The notes: a model not told the origin generated them from the sequence alone. DNA of 63,943 nucleotides from Oricola sp. (GCF_022763245.1 NZ_JALEGV010000022.1:1-63943); one strand, 5' to 3'; shown: positions 44,865 through 54,277, counted from the first letter of the stretch. Program-made: numbers and translations.

Positions 44865-45844
44865 GCGGAGACCGCATCGCCGTGCTCGGTGCCGGCGCCT
44901 GGGGCACGGCGCTTGCCGCCTCCTTTGCGCGGGCGGGCCGCGACTGCACGCTTTGGGGCCGTGACGCCGACATCGTCGCTGCGATCAATCGCGACGGCCG
45001 CAATCCCCGCTATCTGAACGGCATCGACCTGCCGCCATCTCTGGCCGCCACGGCCGAGATGGAGCAGGCGCTCTCCGGCGCGTCCGTGGTTGTGCTCGCG
45101 GTGCCGGCGCAGACGTTGCGCGCGTTCCTGGCCGACATTCTGCCGCTCGCCGTGCCAGAGGCGATGCTGGTCTCCACAGCGAAGGGCATCGACCGGGCCT
45201 CCGGCCACACCATGACGGAGATCATCGACGCCGTCGCCGGGCGCGACCGTTCTGCCGCGCTGTCCGGCCCGAGCTTCGCCGTGGACGTCGCCGCAGGCCT
45301 GCCGACCGCGGTGACCGTTGCCGCGCATGATCTGGAGACCGCTCGTTCGCTTGCCGAAACGCTGTCGAGCCTGACCTTGCGCGGCTACGCCTCCGATGAC
45401 CTGACCGGCGTTGAGCTCGGTGGCGCGTTGAAAAACGTGCTGGCGATCGCGGCCGGCATGGTGCACGGCTCCGCGCTTGGGGCGAGCGCCATCGCCGCGC
45501 TGACAACCCGCGGCTTCGCCGAATTGCAGCGCGTGGCCTCGGCGCTCGGCGGCCGGCCGGAGACGCTTGCCGGCTTGTCCGGCCTCGGCGACCTGATCCT
45601 TTCCTGCGGGTCCGAGAAATCACGCAATTTCGCCTATGGCGCGGCGCTGGCGTGGGGTGAAGACGTGTCGCACCTGCCCCTCGCCGAGGGCGTCTACACG
45701 GCGTCGGTCGCCGCGAAGATCGCCCGCGACCATCAGCTCGACGCGCCGATCATCTTCGCCGTCGATGCGATCCTCGCCGGCTCCCTCACGGTCGGCGACG
45801 CGATCACCGAACTGATGTCCCGCCCACTCAAGGCCGAGACTTGA
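44861..45844 (+). CDS. gpsA: NAD(P)-dependent glycerol-3-phosphate dehydrogenase
   Basis: A 327-residue cytoplasmic enzyme that makes sn-glycerol-3-phosphate from dihydroxyacetone phosphate for phospholipids. The Rossmann motif '[12 protein letters not shown]' (7-18), 'STAKGID' with the substrate Lys, '[20 protein letters not shown]' and '[17 protein letters not shown]' with the catalytic Lys are all present. Its ATG overlaps the tsaD TGA (ATGA). Confidence 0.95.
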   Translation: MSGDRIAVLGAGAWGTALAASFARAGRDCTLWGRDADIVAAINRDGRNPRYLNGIDLPPSLAATAEMEQALSGASVVVLAVPAQTLRAFLADILPLAVPEAMLVSTAKGIDRASGHTMTEIIDAVAGRDRSAALSGPSFAVDVAAGLPTAVTVAAHDLETARSLAETLSSLTLRGYASDDLTGVELGGALKNVLAIAAGMVHGSALGASAIAALTTRGFAELQRVASALGGRPETLAGLSGLGDLILSCGSEKSRNFAYGAALAWGEDVSHLPLAEGVYTASVAAKIARDHQLDAPIIFAVDAILAGSLTVGDAITELMSRPLKAET

Positions 45845-45893
45845 CCGACCGGCCGCGTGATGTAGTCAGGGCGGGTCCGTTTGGAGGCGATTC

Positions 45894-46325
45894 ATGGCAA
45901 ATTACTGGTTGTTCAAATCCGAGCCGTTCAAATTCTCCTGGGAGATGCTGAAGGCGAAGGGCGAGGCCGGCGAGGAATGGGACGGCATCCGAAACTATCA
46001 GGCGCGCAACAACATGCGGGCCATGAAGCTGGGCGACAAGGGCTTCTTCTACCACTCCAATGACGGCCTCGAGGTCGTCGGCATCGCCGAGGTCTGCAAG
46101 GAGATCCACCCGGATTCCACGACCGACGATCCACGCTGGGAGTGCGTTGACATCAAGGCCGTGTGCGACATGCCGAAACCGGTGACGCTCAAAGACGTGA
46201 AGGCCAATCCGGCGCTCGCCGAGATGTCGCTGGTCACCTCCATGCGCCTTTCGGTGCAGCCTGTGACGGAGGCCGAATGGCTGGAGGTCTGCCGCATGGG
46301 CGACCTCGACAAGCCGCCGATGTGA
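45894..46325 (+). CDS. EVE domain protein
   Basis: A 143-residue PUA-like EVE-domain protein ('YWLFKSEPFKFSWEML' at the start, 'WDGIRNYQARNNMRAMKLGDKGFFYHS' in pieces). EVE domains bind modified nucleobases in nucleic acids. GGAGG lies before the ATG. The methyltransferase gene that follows may be coupled, because a GTG overlaps the EVE stop. The function in this housekeeping-type context is unknown. Confidence 0.92.
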   Translation: MANYWLFKSEPFKFSWEMLKAKGEAGEEWDGIRNYQARNNMRAMKLGDKGFFYHSNDGLEVVGIAEVCKEIHPDSTTDDPRWECVDIKAVCDMPKPVTLKDVKANPALAEMSLVTSMRLSVQPVTEAEWLEVCRMGDLDKPPM

Positions 46326-46345
46326 CCGGCGCCGGCAGGAGCCCG

Positions 46346-46978
46346 ATGGATTTCATCCGTGCCAATACCGCGGTCGTCGCGCCGCCGCATGTGCCGGAAA
46401 TCCGGCTGCATCTGGCCGACGAGGCGCATGAACTCTGGCACAAGACGGAGGAGGAACTGCAGGAGATCGGGCTGCCGCCGCCCTTCTGGGCTTTCGCCTG
46501 GGCCGGAGGGCAGGGCCTGGCGCGCTACGTTCTCGATCATCCGGCGAGTGTCCGGGGCCACAGCGTGCTTGATTTCGCCACCGGGTCCGGGCTCGTCGCC
46601 GTGGCGGCAGCCAAGGCTGGCGCGGCTTCGGTCAAGGCCAATGACATCGACCCCTTCTGCGAACCGGCGGTGCGGCTGAACGCCGCGCTCAACGACGCAC
46701 CGATCATCTTCGCGCCGGGCAATCTGGTCGGTTCGGATCTGCCGGGAACCGACGTGCTGCTGGCCGGCGACGTCTTCTTCGACCGCGAGATGAGCGCCGC
46801 CCTGATCCCGTGGTTCGGCCAATTGGCGGCCAACGGGGTTGAGGTTCTGGTGGGTGACCCCGGGCGGTCCTACCTGCCGCGCGAGAGGCTGAGCTTCCTC
46901 GCGGTCTACGAGGTGCCCGTGACCCGCGCGCTGGAGGACAACGAGGTGAAGCGCACGAGCGTGTGGCGTTTCGCTTGA
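46346..46978 (+). CDS. Class I SAM-dependent methyltransferase (ETFB/ribosomal-protein lysine methyltransferase type)
   Basis: A 210-residue methyltransferase with 'LPPPFWAFAWAGGQGLARYVLDHP' (in pieces) and SAM motif I 'VLDFATGSGLVAVAA'. 'DIDPFCEPAVRLNAALN' and 'LLAGDVFFD' follow. The 'FWAFAWAGGQ' segment is typical of the ETF-beta/PrmA-like protein lysine methyltransferases. Candidate starts are ATG 46346 with AGGAG close by, and GTG 46322, which overlaps the EVE stop (GTGA). The target protein is not shown by the sequence. Confidence 0.87.
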   Translation: MDFIRANTAVVAPPHVPEIRLHLADEAHELWHKTEEELQEIGLPPPFWAFAWAGGQGLARYVLDHPASVRGHSVLDFATGSGLVAVAAAKAGAASVKANDIDPFCEPAVRLNAALNDAPIIFAPGNLVGSDLPGTDVLLAGDVFFDREMSAALIPWFGQLAANGVEVLVGDPGRSYLPRERLSFLAVYEVPVTRALEDNEVKRTSVWRFA

Positions 46979-47033
46979 GTTTTGCCGCGCTGCGGTGTTT
47001 CCTCGTTTGCGGAGTGTTGACGGGGAGGAATTC

Positions 47034-47435
47034 ATGTCATTTGGCGGTGCGAATTACATCGCGATCCTGGCGGCGGCGGTCGCCGCCTATCTGGCCGGCG
47101 CGATCTATTACTACTGGCTTGGTCCGGTCTGGATGAAGGCGGCGCGCATCGACCCCAAGGACGCGAAAATGTCGCTGCAGCTGATGGTCACCGGCTTCCT
47201 CTGCGAATTGATCATGGCCTGGGTCATGGCCGGCGTGATCGGCCATTTCGGCGAGGTCAGCGTCAAGACCGGACTGATTTCCGGCATCCTGCTGTGGATC
47301 GGTTTCATCGCCACTACCCAGACGGTCAATCACCGCTATCAGGGTTTCGGCTGGAACCTGACGCTCATCGACAGCATCCACTGGCTGATCGTCGCCTTGA
47401 TCATGGGCGGAATCATCGGCGGCTTCGGGGTCTAG
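47034..47435 (+). CDS. DUF1761 family membrane protein
   Basis: A 133-residue protein with four hydrophobic helices and the family features 'AYLAGAIYYYWLGPVWMKA' at the N-terminus and 'LIDSIHWLIVALIMGGIIGGF' (in part) at the C-terminus. Its function is unknown. GGGGAGGAA precedes the ATG at 47034. Its stop overlaps the stop of the convergent L,D-transpeptidase gene by four bases. Confidence 0.88.
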   Translation: MSFGGANYIAILAAAVAAYLAGAIYYYWLGPVWMKAARIDPKDAKMSLQLMVTGFLCELIMAWVMAGVIGHFGEVSVKTGLISGILLWIGFIATTQTVNHRYQGFGWNLTLIDSIHWLIVALIMGGIIGGFGV

Positions 47436-47953
47436 GCGAGCGTTTTCACCACGGTTTTCCGCCCGATGCGCGGCAAGAGCCAGCGCATCGTCTGCGGTTC
47501 GACCGCGACGCAGCCTTCGGTCGGCGGGAAACCGGGCCTGGCGATGTGCAGGAAGATCGCCGAGCCGCCGCCGCGCATTCGCGCCCGGAAGTTCCAGTCG
47601 AGCACAAGGCAGACATCATAGAGCCGGTCGGCCCGCATCATCGTCTCGTGGCTTGCCGCGAAGGGGAGCGTGACCGGACGGTTGTAATTCGCGTCTGAAG
47701 GAGCGTCGCACCAGCCGTCGCGAGGGCCGATCGCCTGCAGCGGCATGGGGCAGGCCGGACGCGTCATGCGGTCGGCGCGAAAATATCCGCCGAGCACAGG
47801 CATGGATGCGATCGGCGTCGCGCCGTCGCCCTCGCGCTTGATTGGGCGCATGCCGCTTCGACCGAGCGCGCAGGCAAATGTCCGTCCGTCGGCGACGAGG
47901 ATGCCGCGGCGGGGATCGCGCGGGGCGGGGCGCACGGTAATCGTTGAAATCAC
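47432..47953 (-). CDS. L,D-transpeptidase (YkuD) family protein
   Basis: A 173-residue YkuD-type protein. The catalytic region 'IFLHIARPGFPPTEGCVAVE' (about 133-152) has His and the Gly-Cys nucleophile in the usual order. Such enzymes make 3-3 crosslinks in peptidoglycan or attach proteins to it. No signal peptide is visible at the N-terminus ('MISTITVRPAPRDPRRGILV'), although periplasmic action would need export. Its stop overlaps the stop of the convergent DUF1761 gene. Confidence 0.88.
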   Translation of the reverse strand: MISTITVRPAPRDPRRGILVADGRTFACALGRSGMRPIKREGDGATPIASMPVLGGYFRADRMTRPACPMPLQAIGPRDGWCDAPSDANYNRPVTLPFAASHETMMRADRLYDVCLVLDWNFRARMRGGGSAIFLHIARPGFPPTEGCVAVEPQTMRWLLPRIGRKTVVKTLA

Positions 47954-48112
47954 GGTCTTTTTCCGTTCGCCCTCTTTCGTTCAACATTTGCGTCGAAAAC
48001 TCACATCCGCGTGTGATCGCGCGTGAGGTGCTTTCGTGCGATTCATTTCCATGACAGGGGATGAAAAAATCGCGTAAAACGCAAGACATGCTTGATTGGG
48101 GCAGGACAGCCG

Positions 48113-48796
48113 ATGAATCCGAGAACCATCCTTCTGGTCGATGACGACCAAGATCTGCGCGAAATGCTGGTGGAGCAACTGTCGCTCTACGAGGAATTCG
48201 TCGTGCTCGAGGAAGAGACGGCCACCAAGGGCATCCAGGCGGCACGCGGCGGCGTGATCGATCTCCTCATCATCGATGTCGGCTTGCCGGACATGGACGG
48301 GCGCGAGGCTGTGAAGCTGTTGCGCAAATCCGGTTTCAAGGCCCCGGTCATCATGCTGACGGGCCATGACACGGATTCCGACACGATCCTCGGCCTCGAG
48401 GCCGGCGCCAATGATTATGTCACCAAGCCGTTCAAATTCGCCGTGCTCTTGGCGCGTATTCGCGCCCAGCTACGCCAGCACGAGCAAAGCGAGGACGCGA
48501 CCTTCGTCGTCGGTCCCTACACGTTCAAGCCGAGCCAGAAGCTGCTGATCGACGGGACCGGATCAAAGATCCGCCTCACCGAGAAGGAATCGGCGATCAT
48601 CAAGTATCTCTACCGCGCCGACCGCAAGGTCGTGACGCGCGACACGCTGCTCGAAGAGGTCTGGGGCTACAATTCCGGCGTCACCACGCACACGCTGGAG
48701 ACCCATGTCTACCGGCTGCGCCAGAAGATCGAGAAGGATCCGTCCAACGCGTCGATCCTGGTGACCGAAAGCGGCGGCTACAAGCTCAATCCGTAA
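48113..48796 (+). CDS. cenR: CenR-type OmpR-family response regulator
   Basis: A 227-residue response regulator with a receiver domain ('ILLVDDDQDL', phospho-acceptor Asp55 in 'LLIIDVGLPD', Lys in 'DYVTKPFKF') and an OmpR winged helix ('RLTEKESAIIKYLYR', 'THTLETHVYRLRQKIE'). It closely follows the pattern I recall for CenR, an essential cell-envelope regulator in Caulobacter and Brucella. No sensor kinase gene is adjacent, which also fits. ATG 48113 is the natural start; an upstream in-frame ATG at 48092 lacks a ribosome site. The 159-base upstream gap shows no marked motif. Confidence 0.88.
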   Translation: MNPRTILLVDDDQDLREMLVEQLSLYEEFVVLEEETATKGIQAARGGVIDLLIIDVGLPDMDGREAVKLLRKSGFKAPVIMLTGHDTDSDTILGLEAGANDYVTKPFKFAVLLARIRAQLRQHEQSEDATFVVGPYTFKPSQKLLIDGTGSKIRLTEKESAIIKYLYRADRKVVTRDTLLEEVWGYNSGVTTHTLETHVYRLRQKIEKDPSNASILVTESGGYKLNP

Positions 48797-48817
48797 GCAC
48801 TCGACGCTGCAGGCCCG

Positions 48818-50062
48818 TCAGCCCCGACGGTGCAGGTAGCGCGCGTCGCGCAGTTGCGGGAACACGACCGCGCAGCCCGCGGCGACGGCCACCGCGCCGA
48901 TGCCGCCGACGACCACCGCCGGCACCACGCCGATGAAGGCGGCCATGAAGCCGGCGCGGAATTCGCCGAGCTCGTTCGACGCGCCCAGAAACACCATGTT
49001 CACCGCATTGACCCGCCCGCGCACCTCGTCCGGCGTCCACAGTTGCAGCAGGGTCTCGCGCACATAGACGCTGACCATGTCGGCCGCGCCGATCAGCGCC
49101 AGCGCGCCGATCGACAGCCAGGCGATAGTCGACAGGCCGAACAGCACCGTGAACAGGCCGAACAGGGCGACGAAGACCAGCAGGATGCGGCCGGCGTGGT
49201 CGGCGATCGGGGAGGCAGCGAGATAGGCCGCCATGATGATCGCGCCGATGCCCGGTGCGGCGCGCAGCAGGCCGAGGCCCCATGGTCCGAGATGCAGGAT
49301 GTCGCGCGCATAGGCGGGCAGAAGTGCCACCGCCCCGCCGAGCAGCACGGCGAAGAGGTCGAGCGAGATCGCGCCCAGCACCACCTTCTCCTTGCGGATG
49401 AAGCGCAGCCCGTCGAACAGCGAGGAGAAGGTGACCTTCTTCACCTCGCCGCGCACCGGCGGCTTGGGGATGCGGGCGACAAGCACGAGGCCTGCCGCAA
49501 GCAGCGTCGCCGCGACGGCATAGGCCGTGGTCGGCCCGACGCCATAGAGCAGGCCGCCGCCGACGGGTCCGACGATGCTCGCCACCTGCCAGGACGAGGC
49601 GTTCCACGCCACCGCGTTGGCGAAATCGCGCTCCGGCACGAGATTGACCACGAGCGACTGCGAGGCGGGTCCGAAAAAGGCACGGGCGACGCCCATGCCG
49701 GCCAGCGCCACGAAGATCGGCAGCGGGCTTTGCAGGCCGCGAATGGAGAAGAACAGGATCGCGGAGGCACAGACCAGTTCCAGCGCGATCGCCGCGCCCA
49801 TGACGAGCCGCCGGCCGAAGCGGTCGGCGACGGCGCCGGTGACGAGCACCAGGAGCAGGAGCGGCAGGAACTGCACCAGGCCGATGATGCCGAGATCCAT
49901 CGGATCGCGGGTGAGGTCGTAGACCTGCCAGCCGACAGAAACGGCGACGATCTGAACCGCGAAGGTGGCGAAGAACCGCGCCGCCCAAAAGCGGACGAAG
50001 GCCGGATGGGCGAACGCGGCGAAGCGACCCTGTTGAACGATTTCTGGATTTTCGGATGACAT
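48818..50062 (-). CDS. MFS transporter (MFS_3/EntS-like)
   Basis: A 414-residue inner-membrane protein with about 12 helices. The N-terminal half contains 'FVRFWAARFFATFAVQIVAVSVGWQVYDLT' (in pieces) and the MFS loop 'GAVADRFGRRLVM', typical of the EntS-like MFS_3 group of exporters. The substrate is unknown; in other organisms relatives export siderophores or drugs. It converges with cenR across 21 bases that include a short CCGTC/GACGG hairpin. Confidence 0.87.
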   Translation of the reverse strand: MSSENPEIVQQGRFAAFAHPAFVRFWAARFFATFAVQIVAVSVGWQVYDLTRDPMDLGIIGLVQFLPLLLLVLVTGAVADRFGRRLVMGAAIALELVCASAILFFSIRGLQSPLPIFVALAGMGVARAFFGPASQSLVVNLVPERDFANAVAWNASSWQVASIVGPVGGGLLYGVGPTTAYAVAATLLAAGLVLVARIPKPPVRGEVKKVTFSSLFDGLRFIRKEKVVLGAISLDLFAVLLGGAVALLPAYARDILHLGPWGLGLLRAAPGIGAIIMAAYLAASPIADHAGRILLVFVALFGLFTVLFGLSTIAWLSIGALALIGAADMVSVYVRETLLQLWTPDEVRGRVNAVNMVFLGASNELGEFRAGFMAAFIGVVPAVVVGGIGAVAVAAGCAVVFPQLRDARYLHRRG

Positions 50063-50302
50063 GACGCGCTACCGTTATTGCCTTCGCGCAGCTTTGGCAA
50101 AGCGCAATCGCGCGCCGGTGGAAGATTCCTGACACGCGCGGCGTCTTGCAGGGCGCGGCGCGAGCGCCTAAGTGTCACGACGACTGGCGCGGTGGCCGGG
50201 CGGGGTGACGATGCCCTGCCGTTGGCATGCGTTCAGAACTGGGATTTGGGCGCCTTGTCATAGCCTTGAAACGGCGGGGCGCAGCGGCACGGGAGACGGC
50301 GC

Positions 50303-50596
50303 GTGGGCCTGACGATCATTCAAACGCTTCTGTTCGCGATCGGCATCTACAAGTGGATCGTGATTGCCATGGTCATCTTTTCATGGCTCTACGCGTTCAA
50401 CGTCGTGAACAATTCCAACCGTTTCGTCGCCATGGTGGGCGAATTCCTTTACAAGGCGACGGACCCGCTGCTGCGGCCGATCCGCCGGGTGATGCCCGAT
50501 CTCGGCGGGCTCGACATTTCCCCGATCATCCTGTTCATCGGCATCTTCTTCGTCGAGCAGTTCATCATCAACGTGCTCTATCCGGCCATCGTGTGA
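50303..50596 (+). CDS. YggT family membrane protein
   Basis: A 97-residue protein with two hydrophobic helices around 'DPLLRPIRRVMPDLGGLDISPII', the YggT signature. Relatives influence osmotic tolerance or cell-division-linked processes; the role here is unknown. Its TGA overlaps the ATG of the DUF167 gene by one base, so the two are coupled. The 240-base gap upstream (divergent from the MFS gene) shows no gene. Confidence 0.9.
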   Translation: MGLTIIQTLLFAIGIYKWIVIAMVIFSWLYAFNVVNNSNRFVAMVGEFLYKATDPLLRPIRRVMPDLGGLDISPIILFIGIFFVEQFIINVLYPAIV

Positions 50597-50937
50597 TGGC
50601 GCTGCCCGCCTTCGCCTTCGCCCGCGCCGGCGATCGCGGCATCGATCTGTTCCTGCGTGTCACGCCGAACGCGTCGCGCGACGCCATCGAGGGTGTCGAG
50701 ACGCGCGACGACGGTCAGGCGCGCCTGCGCGTGCGAGTCACGGCGCAGCCCGAGAAGGGCAAGGCCAACAAGGCGGTCGTTGCGATCCTTTCCAGGGCGC
50801 TGCGGCTGCCGAAATCGGCCTTGACGGTGGTTTCCGGCGAGACGGCGCGCGACAAGACGCTGCGTGCCGATGCCTGTGGTGAGGTCGAAGCGGCGCTCGC
50901 GGCACTGGGCGAAAAGGCGGAAAGCAAGACGACATGA
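50596..50937 (+). CDS. DUF167 (YggU) family protein
   Basis: A 113-residue small cytoplasmic protein with 'LFLRVTPNASRDAIEGVE' and 'VTAQPEKGKANKAVVAILSRALRLPKSAL' (in pieces), the DUF167 core. Structures of the family are known, the function is not. It overlaps both neighbours (yggT by one base, the RidA gene by four), giving a tight yggT-yggU-ridA unit. Confidence 0.92.
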   Translation: MALPAFAFARAGDRGIDLFLRVTPNASRDAIEGVETRDDGQARLRVRVTAQPEKGKANKAVVAILSRALRLPKSALTVVSGETARDKTLRADACGEVEAALAALGEKAESKTT

Positions 50938-51320
50938 CGCGCAAACGGGTTTCTTCCGGCTCCTATCTGGAGCCCGAGATCGGCTTCAGCCGGGCGGTGA
51001 GGATCGGCAACATGATCGCCGTTGCGGGCACAGCGCCGATCGCGCCGGGCGGCGGCACGGACGGGGTTGGCGATGTGTATCGCCAGACCGTGCGGTGTCT
51101 TGAAATCATCGCGCAGGCGCTGGCGGATGCGGGCGCGTCGATGGACGACGTCATCCGCACCCGTGTGATGCTCACGGACATGTCGCGATGGAAAGAGGCG
51201 GCTCGTGCCCATGGCGAGGCGTTTTCGGGCATACGCCCGGCCTGCACCTTCGTGCAGGTCTCGGGCTTCGTCGATCCGGACTGGCTGGTCGAACTGGAAG
51301 CCGATGCGGTGACCGGCTGA
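50934..51320 (+). CDS. RidA/YjgF family protein
   Basis: A 128-residue protein of the Rid superfamily, which deaminates reactive enamine/imine intermediates. 'GFSRAVRIGNMIAVAGTAPI', 'QALADAGASMDDVIRTRVMLTDM' (in pieces) and 'IRPACTFVQVSGFVDPDWLVELEADAV' (in pieces) match the family. The arginine needed for RidA activity (IRPA here, with Arg) is retained. Its start overlaps the DUF167 stop (ATGA), and a bidirectional hairpin covers its end. Confidence 0.9.
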   Translation: MTRKRVSSGSYLEPEIGFSRAVRIGNMIAVAGTAPIAPGGGTDGVGDVYRQTVRCLEIIAQALADAGASMDDVIRTRVMLTDMSRWKEAARAHGEAFSGIRPACTFVQVSGFVDPDWLVELEADAVTG

Positions 51321-51336
51321 CCGGTTCCGGTCAGCC
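51315..51336. terminator. Bidirectional hairpin between ridA-like gene and ppa
   Basis: GGCTGACCGG (51315-51324) and CCGGTCAGCC (51327-51336) form a perfect 10-bp stem with a two-base minimal loop. It lies across the ends of the two convergent genes and probably stops transcription from both sides. No long T-run follows. Confidence 0.65.
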
Positions 51337-51867
51337 CTTCGCGGCCTTTTCGCGCTCGACTGCTTCCAGGATCAGGCGCTTGGCGGTGTCGACGCCCTGC
51401 CAGCCACCGATCTTGACCCATTTGCCGGGTTCCAGATCCTTGTAGTGCTCGAAGAAATGTTCGATCTGCTTGAGCGTGATCTCCGGCATGTCGGAATATT
51501 CCTTCACGCTGTCGTAGCGTTTGGTGAGCTTGTGCGTCGGCACGGCGATCACCTTCTCGTCCTGGCCGGAATTGTCTTCCATCAGCATCACGCCGATCGG
51601 ACGGACATTGATGACGCAGCCGGGCACCAGCGGGCGCGTGTTGCAGACCAGAACGTCGATCGGGTCGCCATCGTCGGACAGGGTGTGCGGCACGAAGCCG
51701 TAGTTCCCGGGATAGGCCATCGGGGTGTAGAGGAAGCGGTCGACGACGAGCACGCCGGCGTCCTTGTCCATCTCGTACTTGATCGGCTGTCCGCCGACCG
51801 GCACCTCGATGATGACGTTGACGTCTTCCGGCGGGTTGTCGCCGATCGCGATCGATTCGATACGCAT
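51331..51867 (-). CDS. ppa: Inorganic pyrophosphatase (family I)
   Basis: A 178-residue cytoplasmic enzyme that hydrolyses pyrophosphate. The metal-binding Asps of the family are visible: Asp66, Asp68 and Asp71 in '[10 protein letters not shown]' and Asp103 in '[13 protein letters not shown]'. '[18 protein letters not shown]' is also diagnostic. I start at ATG 51867, which gives family length; the frame is open to 52119 but that part is not conserved. Confidence 0.96.
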   Translation of the reverse strand: MRIESIAIGDNPPEDVNVIIEVPVGGQPIKYEMDKDAGVLVVDRFLYTPMAYPGNYGFVPHTLSDDGDPIDVLVCNTRPLVPGCVINVRPIGVMLMEDNSGQDEKVIAVPTHKLTKRYDSVKEYSDMPEITLKQIEHFFEHYKDLEPGKWVKIGGWQGVDTAKRLILEAVEREKAAKG

Positions 51868-52039
51868 CTGGTCACTCCGTTTTGGGATCGGCGGCTGATA
51901 CCGGGTTTTTGTGTGCAGTGCAACGCGGCCAAATCTCGTAACCGCCGCCGCGTCGCATTGTCGCCTGCCTGACACCGTGCCATTGTATCCTTGGGGAAGC
52001 GTTAACATGGCCGCCGGTCCGAGCGGGAGGAATGACAGC

Positions 52040-52657
52040 ATGCAGTTTCGAAACGTCCTGGCCGCAGGCCTGATCGCCACCATGTTCACGGGCGTCGCGC
52101 AGGCTGCCGACGGGGTCATTTCCAGCAGTTACACCAAGCTCGACATTCAGGCGGGCTGCGTCCAGATTTCATCCTACGAGGCGGGCGCGTCCTATTCCTG
52201 CGATGGCTTATCCGGCTATGGCATCCTGTTTTCCGAAGGTGACCTGCGGCAATCGGTCTTCTTCGGCCATGTCGGGCCCTGGTATGCGGATGGCGGCTGG
52301 CAGAGCTTCGGCCCGTTCAACTATGTCAACGACACGGTGGAATGGCGGCTCTCCGACGGCGTCCCCTATGCGACGATTCTGCGCTGGTTCATAGAGACCG
52401 ACAATCCGGCCACGGGATCGCCGGATGACGCGCATCGCGGCGAGGTGCTCGTCGTCTCCAAGGTCGGGCAGCCCGGCGTCGCCGATGCCTGCGCGGTCGG
52501 CTATGTCGATGCCCGCGTCAATCCCGACGCCAACGCGCTGGCGCGCGAGATCGCCGACACGATGGCCGAGACGTTTGCCTGCGGCTTTGACACAGCGGTC
52601 TATCATGGAGCGCGCGGGCCCTTGGCCGGCGACCCGGTGAGCGCGCTCGGCAACTAG
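52040..52657 (+). CDS. Secreted hypothetical protein
   Basis: A 205-residue protein I do not recognise. It has a clear signal peptide ('[17 protein letters not shown]', cleavage before ADG), so it should be periplasmic or secreted. Four Cys in the mature part ('[11 protein letters not shown]', 'SYSCDGLSG', 'ADACAVGYV', 'TFACGFD') could form two disulfides. GGGAGGA sits about eight bases before ATG 52040; an upstream ATG at 52007 would delay the signal peptide. It ends convergently with the Lnt-like gene, overlapping by four bases. Confidence 0.8.
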   Translation: MQFRNVLAAGLIATMFTGVAQAADGVISSSYTKLDIQAGCVQISSYEAGASYSCDGLSGYGILFSEGDLRQSVFFGHVGPWYADGGWQSFGPFNYVNDTVEWRLSDGVPYATILRWFIETDNPATGSPDDAHRGEVLVVSKVGQPGVADACAVGYVDARVNPDANALAREIADTMAETFACGFDTAVYHGARGPLAGDPVSALGN

Positions 52658-54177
52658 GCCGCGATTTCGCGATTGCCCGACCGCGCGACCACGATCGCCA
52701 GGACCGCGAAGAGCCCGGTCAGAACCATCGACAGCCAGCCGAGCCAGTCGCCGAACCGGGCATAGATCGTGCGCACTCCCTTCGTTGGCACATCCACGTA
52801 GAGGATGCCCGGTTCGCCGAGGCCGCGGTTCATCCGGCCCAGGATTCGGCCGTATGGATCCATGGCGTAGGTGATGCCGTCATAGGTCGGCCGGACATGG
52901 GTGAAGCCGTTTTCGATGGCGCGGTGCGGATCGTTCATCGTCAGGCCCCTGGGAAATTCATGCGATCCGGTGAGCATGATGTCGGTGCCGGCCCGGCCCG
53001 CCTGCCGGGCGAAATCGGGAAAGCTCATGTCGCGGCAGATCGCGAGGGCGATGCGGCCATAGGGGCTGTCCGCGGTCTGGATGATCTCGGCGCCCTTTTC
53101 GAAGACGGCCGTCTCGCCGAGGTCGCCGATCCCCAGGAGGAAGCGCTTCTGGTAGTCGGCCCGGATCGCGCCGGTATCGTCGATCAGCAGGTGCCGGTTC
53201 GCGCCCTTGCCGGTTTCGGGCACCCAGGCATAGGGCAGCGCCAGCCAGACGCCGTTCTCGGCGGCGATCCTGGAGAATTCCGCGCGGGCGCGCTCGTGTT
53301 CGGCTTCGGTGACCACGATGGCGAATTCATTGTAGGCGACGATCTGCGCGCCATTGGCGACGGCGTCGGCGGTCATGGCGCGAAGCTGCGCCATGGTCGG
53401 CTCGTAGGGTGAGGTCATGCGATCTTCGAAGACCTGGATCATCGATTCCGGACCGCCTTTCTCTGCCGGCATGACGGCCGCGGCGATCTTCATCGTCGGG
53501 ACCTCCGGCGCGGTCATGACCCTGAGGCTGCCCCAGGCAAAGAGGCCGCCGGCGGCGATCACCCAGGCGAGGCCCGCGGCGATCGCGGACCGGCTGCTCA
53601 GGCCGTTCTCCCAGACGTGGTTGATGCAGGACGCCAGCCACGACCACAGGAACACGAAGCCCCAGAGGCCAGCCAGCGCGTAGATCTGCAGGAGGGGCAG
53701 GGGGGCGGTCGCGAAGACGTTCTTGGCCGCGGTGCCGTCGATCGGCGGCGGCATCGAAGACAGGAACATCGAGGCCGTCATCGCGGCGGGGAAGACGAGC
53801 GTCGCAACCAGCCGCCGGCCGAGCCGCGGCGCGACGAGCCGGTCGATCGCATAGGGCAGTGCGTAATAGAGCGCGATGATGGTCGACCGCACGGCGTTGA
53901 AGACAATGCTCAGGGTCGGGTCGCCCATGTCGAAGACGCCCCAGAGCGAAATGTTGAAGGCGAGCACGAAGCCGAGGATCGTCAGCAGGATCGACCGGCC
54001 TGCCGGCAGGGTGCGGCTGAAGCGCAGGATGACGATCGGCGCGACGACGATCATCTGCGGGATCATCGGCAGGAAGTCGCTGCGGCGGCAGAACATGAAG
54101 AGGCCGAAGCCGACAATGAAGAGCGCCGTCGCTTCCGGCAGACCGGCGCGGTGCCTGATCGGTGCGTGATGCGGCAT
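52654..54177 (-). CDS. Apolipoprotein N-acyltransferase-like (carbon-nitrogen hydrolase fold) membrane protein
   Basis: A 507-residue protein with about six N-terminal helices and a periplasmic nitrilase-fold domain, followed by a C-terminal helix, as in Lnt. The Glu-Lys-Cys triad is visible as 'AYNEFA', 'YQKRFLLG' and 'AICRDMSFPDFA'. Lnt adds the third acyl chain to lipoproteins. The sequence diverges from standard Lnt, for example in 'CRDMSFPDFAR', so it is better called Lnt-like. GGAGGAGGGG before ATG 54177 decides the start; an ATG at 54198 lies upstream. No other lipoprotein-processing gene is adjacent. Confidence 0.8.
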   Translation of the reverse strand: MPHHAPIRHRAGLPEATALFIVGFGLFMFCRRSDFLPMIPQMIVVAPIVILRFSRTLPAGRSILLTILGFVLAFNISLWGVFDMGDPTLSIVFNAVRSTIIALYYALPYAIDRLVAPRLGRRLVATLVFPAAMTASMFLSSMPPPIDGTAAKNVFATAPLPLLQIYALAGLWGFVFLWSWLASCINHVWENGLSSRSAIAAGLAWVIAAGGLFAWGSLRVMTAPEVPTMKIAAAVMPAEKGGPESMIQVFEDRMTSPYEPTMAQLRAMTADAVANGAQIVAYNEFAIVVTEAEHERARAEFSRIAAENGVWLALPYAWVPETGKGANRHLLIDDTGAIRADYQKRFLLGIGDLGETAVFEKGAEIIQTADSPYGRIALAICRDMSFPDFARQAGRAGTDIMLTGSHEFPRGLTMNDPHRAIENGFTHVRPTYDGITYAMDPYGRILGRMNRGLGEPGILYVDVPTKGVRTIYARFGDWLGWLSMVLTGLFAVLAIVVARSGNREIAA

Positions 54178-54277
54178 GGCCCCCTCCTCCGCTGGCATCG
54201 CGCAAGGCTAGCGTGCGAGCGGAAGCGGGCACATTGACCGCCGTCAATGGGAGGGGGGAGCGGCCGGACGGCCTGGT

